This document shows positions 48,947 through 60,129 of a stretch of DNA of 64,000 nt, piece after piece. The notes under the pieces are model-generated. The model searched no databases, was not told the origin of the DNA, and saw only the letters and a program-made list of their open reading frames with translations. Source of the DNA: Cercis canadensis (lineage: Eukaryota; Streptophyta; Magnoliopsida; Fabales; Fabaceae); contig QAOA01008029.1 of the NCBI GenBank assembly GCA_003255065.1, forward strand, positions 2,767-66,766, read 5' to 3'. A program made the translations under genes and the position numbers. Every line of letters starts with the position of its first letter. Position 1 is the stretch's first letter.

Positions 48947-49249
48947 TGTAAACAAGAGCTAAGTACAGAGAATTGTTCCAACACAAAGGAACGAAAAAGA
49001 AGAAGTTTATTAATCAATGAAAATTAACAAAGATACAGAAGAAAGGAAAACTGAAGTGCTGCTGTGTGTCTTTAACTTCAATTTATAATAAAAGCTTTTC
49101 TAAACGACCATAACTGACTCCTAAATAATGAAGACTAATAGAATTTATTCAAAATAAAATAATAGTAGTAACAACAGCTGGAAGTAAATAGTAGTAATAG
49201 TTGTAAGTGAAACAGTAGTAACAGTAAGTTATTGCACTAATTTATGACA
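48947..49249 (-). repeat. 5' LTR of copia element 1
   Basis: 303 bp, pair of 44267-44612. Confidence 0.9.
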
Positions 49250-49509
49250 ACATTGTGATTTTTAAAGTTATTTAAGCAGATTTTAGACTTGCTAGACTAA
49301 TTTAAGATTTATTGCAAGAGCTATACATGGTGTCATCGCAGATACTGCAAGAACCAAAAAAATGTATTATTTTGCTCCTAAGTGATTGATCATTCATTTT
49401 CTTTTCTTTGATTGTAGATTTTCTACTTCATTGATCACAACTGGGTTATTCAGGTTTGATTATATTTCTCCTAGTGATAAACTCTTATGATCACATGCCC
49501 CCAGTACTT

Positions 49510-49760
49510 GAATGATGTGAATTCTTACCATTTATTGCTCTTTGTATTGTACAACAAGTATATATGTACTTCCGCGGCAGCCGTAAAGCTGCTGATATGA
49601 ATCGGGAGGCTGCAAGAGGAGCACTGAGCGCTGCAATATGATAAATCATCGCTTGGAGAAGGCAGTGTGGCTGCCTTATGCATGAATCTATATTGTAAAT
49701 TACTAGTCAATGAAATTGCAGATAAAGATATTCTATTGAGCGTGATTGTTTGTTATAACA
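49510..49760 (-). repeat. LTR-like fragment with polypurine tract (fossil)
   Basis: Ends TATAACA and is followed at 49761 by CCTCCCCCTTTTCC, which on the minus strand is a polypurine tract followed by TGTTATAAC, the layout of a 3' LTR. The inner part up to 49996 would be the 3' end of that element, and copia element 2 then inserted in it. The far LTR end is not defined. Confidence 0.4.
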
Positions 49761-49996
49761 CCTCCCCCTTTTCCTCATAGTTTAGCATGCTGCTTGTTAA
49801 TGTGGTTTGCCAGTGTATAAACAGAGAGCCTAGGCAAATAGTGGCTAGTAGAAACATGCTAAAATTTTCTTTGATTTGATCTACTACAAGAATTTTGATT
49901 CCTTGTTTCTTCTCACTGTAAGATACCCAACAAACATGTCAATTCTAAAGGTACATGATGTTGTATTAGACACAAATGGGCATTGTTAGCCAGACC

Positions 49997-50315
49997 TGAA
50001 AATTTCTATGGAGCAGTTCCAAAATTGAAAAACAAGGTAGTGTAGAGAAAGCACTTAAACTAGAATAAACTAGAAGAAGAGAACTAGAGAGAAAAGAGAG
50101 AGACGAAGGTTGAAGAGAAAGGAAATCAGAAATTGTGATTTTCTCATTAATTAAATTTAGTACAAAGCATCTATTTATAGGTGGATGATTACAGAGGGAT
50201 AATTATATTGCTATAACTAATTAATTGAATAAAGACACCTGGCCTAACTAACCAACTAACTAGTAAACTAAGCTAGCCTTTGTCCAATATTGCCACGTGG
50301 TGTAACTGCTTAACA
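49997..50315 (-). repeat. 3' LTR of copia element 2
   Basis: 319 bp. It contains runs of CTAACTAACC-type repeats and a GAGAGAAAAGAGAGAG stretch. Confidence 0.9.
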
Positions 50316-53300
50316 TCCACCCTCAAACTAACAGGGCAAGGAAGAACTGTTAGTTTGGTTCTGTTGGACAGAAAACTGGAAGTAGACAAAGGTTTGGTAA
50401 GCATGTCAGCAGCTTGATCAAGAGAGGGAATGTGACAAATTTTAATGGATTGATTATGCACTTCCTCTCTAATGAAGTGGTAGTCAATTTCAATATGTTT
50501 AGTGCGAGCATGCAGTACTGGATTGGCAGCTAAAAAGGTTGCAAGTTGTTACCAGTCAAGATAACGTTATCAACGTACAATAACAAATAGAGGATATCTT
50601 GTGCAGAAGTAAACATAAAGAGAGAATTGTCATAAATGGTGCAGTCAAAGCCCCAAGCCACCAAGGTAGTATTGAGTTTGGTCAACCAAGCCCGAGGGGC
50701 CTGTTTCAAGCCATAAAGTGCCTTCTTTAACCTACACACATGATGGGGGAAATGAGGGTCTTCAAAGCCTTGAGGTTGCCTCATGTATACCTCTTATGCT
50801 AAGTCACCATTGAAAAAAGGCATTATTAACATCAAGTTGTTGCACTGGCCAACCATGAGCCAAAGCAATGGCGAGAACAACTCGAATAGTGGCAGGTTTG
50901 ACAACTGGACTGAAGGTGTCAAAATAGTCCAATCTATAAGTTTGAGTAAAGCCCTGAGCTACCAATCTGGCTTTATACTTGTCAATGGACCCATCCTGTT
51001 TGTATTTGAGTTTATAGACCTACCTACAACCAACCACATTCTTATGCAGAGGACAAGGAACTAAGTCTCATGTGTGATTCTTTTGCAAAGCTTGAAACTC
51101 AACTGTCATGGCCTCTTGCCAACAGGAAAACTAAATAGCCTGTTTGTATGTAGATGGTTCAGATAGAGATGAAGTACTAGCAATTGAGAGAACCTTGGGT
51201 TTGAAAATACCATATTGACTGCGAGTGACCATGCAAGTAGAGGAAGTGGTGAAAGGGGTAATGCTGAATTGATTTCTAGTGAGGGAGGTATTAGAGATGT
51301 AGTAGAATTGGGACTGTCAAAGGGTAAGTCAGAAGAAGTGAGAGGTGGAGAAATAGAAGGAAAAACTGGTGTAGAAATGGGGTGGAAATTTGGTACTGGT
51401 ATGGAAAGGGGAAGAATACAATCATTGGAATTATTTTAAGAAGTAGAACCTTGCTTAGAATGAAAAGGAAAATCATCTTCTGCAAAGGCTACACGTCTGG
51501 ACACATAAATCCTTTTTGGAGTCCATACACAAAAAGCCTTTATGCTTGTTATGTAGCCCAAAAAACAACAAAACACAAGCATATAAGGAAAACACATAAA
51601 AACTAGACCTATTTTCCAATTTGTGAGCACGATAGGGTCTAAGACAAGGAAAACACAAGCATCCAAAGGTCTTGAGGTGAGAAATATCTGGATTTTCTAT
51701 AAGGAGTATGAAATTGAAGAATAGAGGTATGTAGCCCATTTGTCAGATATACATTAGTTTGAAAAGCAAAACTCTAGTATTTAGTGGGCATGCCTACAAT
51801 TATGAGAAGAGACAAACCAACCTCTACTACCTGTTTATTATTTCTTTCCACTCTCACATTTTGTTTTGGAGTGTAGGGACAAGAAAACCTATGTTCTATG
51901 CCTAGTTGATGCACCAGTTTATCAAAGGCTTCAAATTCCCCACCAAAATCAAATTGAATACATTGAATTTTACACTTGAATTGTCTTTCAACCATAGCTT
52001 GAAAACGTTGAAACATAGCTAGAGTTTCACTCTTAGATTGCAGCAAATATAACTAAGAAAATCTACTAAAATCATCAACTAACAGTAAGAAATAGCGGGC
52101 ACCATTAACAGAAGAGCATGAAGGAGATCCCCACAAGTCAGCATGAATTAATGCAAAATGTTTTATTGCCTTAGAAGTAGACTTTACAAAAGGAAGTTTA
52201 TGACTTTTGGCTAACTGACAAGAACTGCAAATTGGCCTTTTATTGAAACTAAAATAAGGTAAATGAGACTGCATCATGACTCTATTTACAACTTTAATGG
52301 ATGGATGACCAAGGCGTTTATGTCATAGTTGTAAACTAGAACTATCATTATGAGAATGAGAACCAAAAACCTGAAAAGAAGTAGCAACATTAGATTTGCT
52401 AGTTGCCAAGGTGGACATTACTCTATATAAACCATGATCAAGCTTTCCTTGAAGAAGAGTCTCTTGTGTTTTTTGATCCTTCACAAGAAAACAAGAAGGA
52501 TAAAACTCAACATACACATGATTATCTTGACAAAGTTTTTGAACACTAACCAAGTTGGCAATAATCTTGGGAACATGAAGCATATTTTTTAGAATAAAAG
52601 ACTTGTTAGAAGTTGAAATTGATGCAAAGCTTGTATGAAGGACATGAAGGCCCTTACCATTGCCAACGACAACCTTGTCATCTCCAGTGAATGGATTATG
52701 TAGGGACAAATTGTTCATGTTTGATGTGACATGGTGAGTAGCACCTGTGTCTAGAAACCATGGGGCGTCACCAAGTAGTCTAGGTCTAGCAACCATAGCT
52801 TGTGCATTTTGACCCTGTGGTGAATGGTTTTGTGCCATTCTTGGTTGAAAATTATTATCAAACCTATCCCAGCATTTTGTAGCCATATGGCCAATCTAAA
52901 GACAAATTTGACACTGAGGCCTACCATTGGAATTGTTGCCTTGACTAGATTTGTTCTTGCTAAAATGATTACCTTGACTAGAGAATGGATGAGTGTGTCC
53001 ATGACTGAATTTTGAAGAATTATTGCCAAAATTCGACTAAGAGTTCTAGTTCTGAAAATTTTGATTTTGATAAAACTTTTTCTTTCCTTTTTGATGATTA
53101 AACATGGTTGCATTTGCTTGGATCAAGATTTGTTCATCCACTGATCTCTATCTTTCAAGATGTTTCTAAAAAGTTTGCAGGTGACTTTGCAGTGCCTCAG
53201 GTGTCAAAGGCTCAAAGCTTGCATGAGCTACCACATCATTGTATTCAAGACCCAATCCAGCCAATATAGCCATGATTTAGTCATCTTGGCTAACAATTTC

Positions 53301-53784
53301 TCCAATAGCACATAGATTATCACAAATATGCCTATTCCCACATACCTAGTCCTCCCTTATGTGTGGTTTGAAGCTGAAGTCTCAATTCCATAACCCTGGC
53401 CCGAGATGTGGAAGCAAAACTCTCAACAAAGGATTGCTAGATTGCATTTGCAATCATAAGCCATGATCTGAGCCATGATTGGTTTAGTAAGAGAGGCATA
53501 AATCTAACTCATAACAAGTCTGTTTTGCCTTTGCCAGAGAACATAATATGGGTTTAGTGTTTAATTCTGAAGAAAACGTTCTGGACATGTTCTTGTGCCA
53601 TCAAGAATGTCCTCGTACCCATTTGCAATCACAATGTTGAGTAATTGATTGCGCTAGATCAAAAAATTACCTCGATCAAACTTGATAGTAAGAGATTGCC
53701 CAAAAGTTGGAAGATTCATTGTTTCCCTCAATGGAGTCATTGAAGTTGAAGTGAGATCCGCCATTGATGACTGCTCTGATACCA

Positions 53785-54104
53785 TGAAAAGCTCTATGGA
53801 GCGTAGTGCAAAGAAAGCACTAAAACCAGAATAAACCAGAAGAAGAGAACTAGAGAGAAAAGAGAGAGATGAAGGTTGAAGAGAAAGGAAATCAGAAATT
53901 GGGATTTTCTCATTAATTCAATTTAGTACAAAGCATCCATTTATAGGTGGGTGATTTAACAGAGGGATAATTACATTGCCAGCACTAATTGCTAATGTGG
54001 CATAACTAATTAACTGAATAAGGACACCTGGCCTAACTAACCAACTAACTAGTAAACTAAGCTAGCCCTTATCCAATATTACCACGTGGTGTAACTGCTT
54101 AACA
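53785..54104 (-). repeat. 5' LTR of copia element 2
   Basis: 320 bp, pair of 49997-50315. Confidence 0.9.
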
Positions 54105-54109
54105 AGACC

Positions 54110-55004
54110 AAGACAGTAAGATTCTGAAAAGGGAAGAAAAAAGGGTGTCATGCTCTGACTAATCACTCGACAATGGAAAATTTGTGTTGTTTTTATGTAA
54201 TTAGACATCGCCACATAAAATGACATGGATAATAAGTTTTCATAGATCCATTTTTTTTTTTATGCTATTGCCTTTCAAGGATGATATGATCTAAATTTGC
54301 GTGGATAAAAACTTTTGCGAAGATGGAAATAATGATAGAAGTTCAAATAAGCCCTTTCCAAGAAAATATTTCGACTTGATTTTAGAAGTGTTAGCCTACC
54401 CTAGATTAACTTGTATTGAAATTCATACTCAAGCATTTTCTTGGAAACATGGACTGTTTGTGAATAAAAGAGGAGCTAGGTTACAATTTACATACAAAGA
54501 TGTACACAGAATGAACCATGATCATTTAGAATAATTCATGCATCTACAACTAGGTTTAGTGTAGAGATTATGGTTAAAGGTTCACATCTACCATTTAAAA
54601 TCTTGCCTCATGTAATTTAGGACCATCCTGATCCAAAGTGGAGAAGAAAATGACCACTGTTATAAGAGTAATTCTAGTTGCATAACGTGCACAACTGTAC
54701 AAATGAAACTGACAATTAGATTCATTTAGCCACTTAAACACTTGTGTGATTATGTGCAATTAAGAGATTGACAACTAACATGTTACAACAGAAGAAAAAG
54801 GGTAAATTGAGAATGTTATAGCAGCTGAGCCAGAGAATAATTTCATAACTATTCTCATATAATTGAAAGAAAAATACAGTCCACAACATATGTATATATA
54901 TATATACGTACCTTTTTTTATTTATCCAAAAAGTGCCTCAAGTAAAATTAAGTTACATATAACACTATTAATTATAATAACCTCTAAAAGTTACTAGGTG
55001 CCTT
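54110..55004. other. intergenic, no gene seen
   Basis: AT-rich. A 77-codon frame at 54301-54534 has no recognisable domain. A TA run lies near 54890-54908. Confidence 0.45.
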
Positions 55005-55358
55005 TCAACAAGAAGCGATCCACTTCTTCTTGCAATCAATGGTGCAGCTACTGCCACCACCACCAGCGCCGTCTCCCTTGCCAGAGCGGCTGAAGGAGGA
55101 GAAACACCTTGCTGGGCATGTCACTTTCTTCTGGTGACAAGGGCCTCTCTCTTTGCACACAACAGTAGGCCTTACTATACCACCTTTGGAGTACCCTCCA
55201 TATGTCCCTCCTATGATGCCATTCCCGAACCCGTTTCCGAATCCGGGTGTGTTGAACCCGCCTCCAGGTCCTAAAAAGCTACCTGCACCACCATTTTGCC
55301 ACTGCCTTTTTGTTGTGGTTGCCCTTGTTTTGCTCTTGTATTCTTTAACTTTGTTGTA
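55005..55358 (-). pseudogene. glycine/cysteine-rich secreted protein gene lacking its 5' part
   Basis: A minus-strand frame open for 118 codons to a TGA at 55005-55007 but with no ATG anywhere in it. The C-terminal half is unmistakable: a glycine-rich part (GGGFNTPGFGNGFGNG) then VVCKERGPCHQKKVTCPARC, FSSFSRSGKGDG, GGGGSSCTIDCKKK and a final cysteine (WIASC). This C-x5-C-x7-C-x3-C..C-x3-C layout is a plant family of small secreted proteins that usually has a signal peptide and a linker before the glycine part; I know no function. The upstream residues (KEYKSKTRATTTKRQ) do not look like a signal peptide and no intron acceptor with a pyrimidine tract precedes them. Either a 5' exon is lost or this is a pseudogene. 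Confidence 0.6.
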
Positions 55359-55485
55359 TTATGTATTTTAATTTTAAAATTTATTAAATTGTTTTAAAAT
55401 TTTAAATAACGTTATGCTCTAACTTTATTTCTTAGTCTTTGACATGATTCCTTTTGAAAGAGAGAGGTGCCTACTGTCAGTTACC

Positions 55486-55508
55486 CCTCTCTCTCTCTCT
55501 CTCTCTCT
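55486..55508. repeat. (CT)n microsatellite
   Basis: A run of CT dinucleotides. Confidence 0.85.
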
Positions 55509-55693
55509 TTTTACTCTTTTCATTTTACCTAAAAATAAATAAATAAACTGATTGAGCTGGATCCGAAAGAAAGAAAATGATCCAGACCCAATGAGAAAAC
55601 CCAAACCTACCTCATTTGCAAAAAAATAAAAAATAAAAAACAAACAAACAAACAGACCTGCATGTCTAAAATAAATGTGAACTCAAGTTTTGA

Positions 55694-55808
55694 CAAACTT
55701 GTTAAACACAACCTTGAACTGCACTTAAAACACAAATTTATTACAAGATATTCATGACACCCTTTCTATAGAAAATGCCAATCCAAGTAGTGGTTCACAT
55801 AATGAATC
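55694..55808 (+). repeat. dispersed duplicate, copy 2
   Basis: Partner of 41491-41604 in MutS2 intron 1, same orientation, about 87% identical by eye. Confidence 0.7.
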
Positions 55809-55991
55809 ATGCAATATCACAGAGGAAAAGGATTGACATTAATGAGGTAAAAAGTGAGTGCAGATGCAAGCAGACCACCGTATATCAAACAAAGCTACAA
55901 CTCATACCATGTTAATTAATGTAGTAACTAGAACAGAGCATGCAAGGAAATCTGAGGAAATTGCTAGCAACTGATGTGAAAGGAATTCTTA

Positions 55992-56177
55992 GGGTTTGTT
56001 TGGGAGTTTGAAGTGAGGGGAAAGGAAATAAGAGGAGAGGAAAGAGAGGGAAGGGAAGGGAAAGGGAATAATTTTTCTCTTATTTGTTTGGATGATTAAA
56101 ATAAGCAAAATGAGAGAAAAGAAAAAGAAAAGTTTTATTGTAAAATATTTTTAGTAGTTTATCCTTTATTATTAAAA
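55992..56177. mobile_element. left half of a Harbinger-like MITE, cut by a Helitron end
   Basis: Starts after TTA with GGGTTTGTTTGGGAG and continues like the left arm of the MITE at 3066 (purine-rich block, then TTTGTTTGGATGATTAAAATAAGC, then TTATCCTTTATT). The similarity stops at 56177, where CTAG of a Helitron end begins. I could not find the right half in the window. Confidence 0.6.
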
Positions 56178-56206
56178 CTAGTACTATTCCCGCGCCGATG
56201 CGCGGG
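56178..56206 (-). mobile_element. Helitron 3' terminus
   Basis: On the minus strand a perfect 7-bp hairpin CCCGCGC/GCGCGGG with loop ATCG (56189-56206) is followed by AATAGTA and the terminal CTAG (56178-56181), then T, the layout of Helitron 3' ends inserted between A and T. The element would extend to higher coordinates. I could not identify its 5' TC end or a helicase, so it is probably non-autonomous. Confidence 0.6.
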
Positions 56207-57141
56207 CCGTCGGGTGACAGGGCACGGCCCTAGGCAACGAGACGTGAGATGGAATTTAAGTAATCATAAAAGCATAAATTATATAAATCTATGTAATCTA
56301 ATATACCAAGTATGGATTTCATATTTTGAACCATAGATACAATACATTAAAAGTATCAATCATGAATGCATAATACATTTGAAAGAGTATTAAACAAATG
56401 CAGAATAAGATAATACTATATACACAAAAAATCTATGGTATATAATTTGAACTGGGAATGTCAGTGTCTTTCTCTAAGTCTACACGATTTTCGTCTGATC
56501 TTAAAATTGCAACATTGCTATGCCTAATGACTTGAGATATACAAAGACACCTTGAGTATGAGTGAAGTAGTAAGTATACACTATATTTTGTTTAGGATAA
56601 ACACCAATCATTATTGTATTCTTTAATAACATATATTTATAACATATGTGCACACTGCACTATATCTTGTTGCGGGCTACATGTTTTGGACCTCCACATT
56701 CGTAACGCTCCTATAATAAGTAAATGACCAAAGTACCAAACCAAACTTCTTTCAAATTTAGGTTATGTTACAAACAATTATATTTATTTATACCCGCACC
56801 TTATCCATTTTTCTTAGTCAATATATATCATAAGAGTATCTTATATTATACTATTTTTTACATCAAACATAGGAAAGGGAATTCCAAATTTCATTATCGA
56901 TAGGAAGGAGTTTCCTATATTGATCACCTACATAAACATACTAATATTTTATTAATAAAGTATTGACCCACAATTATTAGTAAAATAATTTGGTTCCCAT
57001 TCTCAACTATCCTAAAAATCAACTGCCCAAAATTAAATTTTCCTATTTGTTTATCTTTAAAATAGACATGTAATGGTTCATTTTCTATTTATAATAAATG
57101 TCATATCCCAATTATTTGATTACCATTGATAATTTTTTGAG
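56207..57141. other. probable Helitron body or intergenic
   Basis: AT-rich after a GC-rich 50 bases beside the hairpin. No coding sequence seen. Confidence 0.4.
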
Positions 57142-57393
57142 TAAAACCTTTTTTTAGTCCTTGAAAAATGCAACCACTGACAAATTCGTTATCCAAAGAT
57201 TTTCGGTGACAAATTGGTCCTTGAATTATTATTTCGTCGGATAAATTAGTCCTCCAGTAAGGTCCCATTAGTGACATTTAAGGACCAATTTGTTCGACAT
57301 AATAATAATTCAAGGACCAATTTGTCACCAAAAAATTTTGGAGGACAAATTTGTCGGTGGCTGCATTTTTCAAGGACTAAAAAAGAGTTTTAT
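57142..57393. mobile_element. foldback element with near-complete hairpin
   Basis: The two halves are inverted copies: AGTCCTTGAAAAATGCA on the left and TGCATTTTTCAAGGACT on the right, then GACAAATT..GGTGACAAATTGGTCC against the matching AGGACCAATTTGTCACC. About 250 bp, non-coding, able to form one long hairpin. It could give rise to small RNAs. Confidence 0.65.
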
Positions 57394-58314
57394 TCTATTT
57401 TTTTTTTAAAAATGAATAATTAGTATCATAAGTACTTGATTCATTGTTACAGTAGTCTCAGCTTGTCTACTTATAGTAAGTAGTGCTCTTGATTGGTATG
57501 CCAATATCATCTTTGTACCCTTGAAGGCCAAAAAAAATATATAATTTTTATAACCTTGAGACCTATTAAGTTGATTTAAAGCTCTTGCTACTAATAGGCA
57601 TTACTTTTTAATAAAATTATCTAAGGTAAAAAAAAGAAAAGACTTCTCATAATATGACTCCATAGCAAATGATTGGAAATTATAATCAAATATCACTGAA
57701 AAATAAACTCGTGTCTAAAATAAGGATATAATCAACAACTCATCTTTTTTAATAAAAAAACTCCATGCACTCATAGAAAATTTTAGAAATTTTTAATAAG
57801 GATACTTAATCCTTAAAGATAGCTTATTAATGTACTTTTAATTTTTAGTACTTACATTTAGTTTCTTATTTTATAGATGACTTAGGTTTAGGTTCCTTGT
57901 TGTAAGAGTTGAATTCAATAGATTCTTATAGTATATTAGTACAAAGATTGTGCTTTTACAATGTCTTTGTATTTTTAAACAAACTTTGTTTTTAGAGTCA
58001 TCAAAATATTAAGTTCTCAAATTTTCTTTTACAATGTTTCTATAATTTCACAATTTAAGCAATGAAAAATGCTTTTAAACATGAATGAAACCATATGCTA
58101 GTAAATTGCAATTAACATACATGAATCAGCTCCTTGGTACTCCAATCTTAACACATGAATTACTTTCACCTCTCAATTCCTTTTAAGCAAATGTCTTACA
58201 TAATTAATAATACACCAATAGCAATGGAAGCTCAAATCAACAAAATCTATCAAGTGCACTGCCACTTAGGAATATGATTCACACATAGTTTTATGATGCC
58301 TATATCCTAAGAAA
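57394..58314. other. intergenic, no gene seen
   Basis: AT-rich with no recognisable feature. Confidence 0.5.
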
Positions 58315-58900
58315 ATATTATACCATGCCTTGCTGCAATAAATTTAGCTTTCAAATTGGTACCCACGCCTATAGAGCCATGTAAACCACCAAGCCACCCC
58401 CTTGATGATCTCAAATAACCCCTCTAAAACATTATCTCTCTAGGTTCCCAAAACTGCCACCATCGACATTTAGCTTAATGGTCTCTATACTTGAAGACTG
58501 CCAATGTATCCATTGCACCTCTCTTTCATACGTTTTCATTTTCTAGAAAAGCTTTACTGCAAGTTACCTAGATCTTATTAACACTCACCATCAACAGAGT
58601 GTTATGCCCTTCAAAAACATCTTCATTGTGTGTTGTTCTCCATATCCACCACAACGTGTAATAGAAGAGAATGCAACTTCGTTATCCCCTTTCCTGTATT
58701 CCCATTTCTATAAAACCAAGCATTCAAATCTTGTTCCCAGAAGCTGCCATTTGCACCAAAACCCAAATAGACATGATTTGTAGCAGTCCCTAAGACAATG
58801 CATAAACCCAGTTCCACGGGGTATCCATATGATTTTTTGTCCTAGATATTAACCAATTATACTTAGCTTTTGTTGTATAAATCCCAGCTGCGGTATTTCT
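58315..58900 (-). mobile_element. decayed L1-type LINE piece, same family as 15040-16025
   Basis: Minus-strand translation in broken frames follows the other LINE: KAKYNWLISRT and NWVYAL before the zinc region, LGFGANGSFWEQDLNAWF (against LGFDAEDSFREQDINTWI), LWWIWRTTHNEDVFEGHNT (against LWWIWRARNKEVLEGRVT), WIHWQSSS..IKLNVDGGSFGN (against WVHWQAPY..LKLHMDGSSFGN) and GSIGVGTNLKAKF (against GSIGVGTNIKAEL). It carries several frameshifts and stops. The RNase H glutamate is replaced by lysine. 5'-truncated. Confidence 0.75.
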
Positions 58901-59472
58901 ATAATCATGTTTGAATATCACCACAGTGAGCAAGCAACACCTTAAAGATCTTATCTAAAATACAAACATTTTCATATCAAAGTCTCCATATTTGGATATG
59001 ATAATAATTGCTAATAATACTAATAATAATGCATTTGAGGAAATGCATAGCCACAACATGTTGAAGATCACCAGCAAAATTTATTATAAATAAGAACTTA
59101 TCTAACAAAAATATATCAACCTTAACCATAATATCTATTTAAATATCAACATGAAACATCTTAATTTTTTACATTCCTAGCCAATTCTCTGAGCAATCAT
59201 TTTTTAAAAAGAAAAGGAACCTAATCATGATAATGAAAAGAAAATGAATCTTTCATTTTTATTGAAACTTCTTTCATTGAATTAATCTTAAAATTTCTAT
59301 CTAATTCCATATTAGTCTTATTCTTCTTATACCCTATCTTTAGAAGGTAGATTAGATGGATTAATTGAATTTATAAATTTATAAATTATACTAAAGTAGA
59401 AGAGTTACAGGAGATACTGCAATAATTTTTTTTTTCATTGTTATTCAATGATGCTTCAATTTTTTCATTTTT
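58901..59472. other. intergenic, no gene seen
   Basis: AT-rich, no recognisable feature. Confidence 0.45.
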
Positions 59473-60129
59473 TGTTAAGAATGCACATGTGAGTGGTGTG
59501 TGAGTGTTAATAATATGATTTAAAAAAATCTCATATTAGGTAGAAAAGATAGAGTGTGATGTATAATACTCGGATTGGCCCAACATTCATGAGCTTAATC
59601 TTTTGGGTCAAGTTGGTGTTAATTCAAGTATGCTATGCCACAACTACTTACGGGCCTACACGATAGATTTTCCCCAACAACTGGTATCAGAAAAAGGAGC
59701 AGAAATGGGCCTCCATAGAGTAAGAGTGCAAATGGGCTTCTTCAAGTATTCCTAGGTGTAGAATTGAGTTCTCCTAGAAGAGGAATGTAGAGCCTCTTAT
59801 TTGGTGGTGTTCTCGTAGATAACCAAAAATTAGTAGAGTGGAGATGGGTTTCTCCAAAATAAAGCATATGATGGGCCTCCCATTAAGGGAGAGTTATGGA
59901 TATTCACATGGGAAGGAGAGATTGTTAAGAATGCACATGTGAGTGGTGTGAGTGTTAATAATATGATATAAAGAAGTCCCACATTGGGTAGAAAAGATGA
60001 AGGAGTGTGGTATATAATACTCGGATAACCCAAGACTCATGAGCTTAAGTTTTTGGGTCAAGTTGGTGCTAATTCAAGTATGCTATGCCACATGTGCTCG
60101 CAGGCCCACACGATAGATTCTCCCCAACA
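59473..60129 (+). mobile_element. TRIM (terminal-repeat retrotransposon in miniature), complete outline (fossil)
   Basis: 657 bp. Two terminal repeats of equal length, 59473-59679 and 59923-60129 (207 bp each), start TGTTAAGAATGC and end CCCCAACA. A primer site CTGGTATCAGA follows the first one, and a purine tract GGGAAGGAGAGA precedes the second. The 243 bp inside encode nothing, so it depends on other elements. T runs flank both sides, consistent with a TTTTT target repeat but not diagnostic. The repeats differ by roughly 12% by eye, older than the two copia elements. Confidence 0.85.

Larger units (their letters stand above)
44267..49249 (-). mobile_element. Ty1/copia LTR retrotransposon, two LTRs (fossil)
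   Basis: About 5.0 kb with LTRs at 44267-44612 and 48947-49249 (TG..CA ends) and the 5-bp target repeat ACATT on both sides (44262-44266, 49250-49254). It runs on the minus strand: initiator-Met type primer-binding site beside the right LTR, polypurine tract AAGGGGGAG beside the left LTR. Parts in copia order: gag (about 48.0-48.7 kb), zinc knuckles and protease region (about 47.6-48.0), integrase (about 46.6-47.3), reverse transcriptase with YVDDM (about 45.3-46.2) and RNase H (about 44.75-45.1). The frame is interrupted a handful of times, so it is broken. The LTRs differ by about 6% by eye plus an internal expansion in the left one, suggesting an insertion of the order of a few million years. 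Its 5' region has an extra TRIM-like segment. Confidence 0.95.
49997..54104 (-). mobile_element. Ty1/copia LTR retrotransposon 2, degraded (fossil)
   Basis: 4.1 kb with LTRs 49997-50315 and 53785-54104 (TG..CA) and the target repeat AGACC on both sides (49992-49996, 54105-54109). Minus strand: TGGTATCAGAGC primer site next to the right LTR, polypurine TTTGAGGGTGGA next to the left LTR. Visible parts: gag remnants (about 53.0-53.7 kb), protease region with DTGATHH (about 52.7), integrase (about 51.8-52.3), reverse transcriptase (about 50.5-51.1) and the end of RNase H with ADMLTKP (about 50.4). It is shorter than a full copia and interrupted many times (more than ten), so it is well broken. 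The LTRs differ by about 6% by eye, with several indels. Confidence 0.95.

Noticed and set aside
55425-55643. 72-codon minus-strand frame near the (CT)n run
   Set aside because: Its RERERERERG stretch is only the microsatellite; it does not supply a signal peptide for the Cys/Gly-rich gene.
59473-60129. Cassandra TRIM
   Set aside because: No 5S rRNA-like sequence is visible in the repeats.
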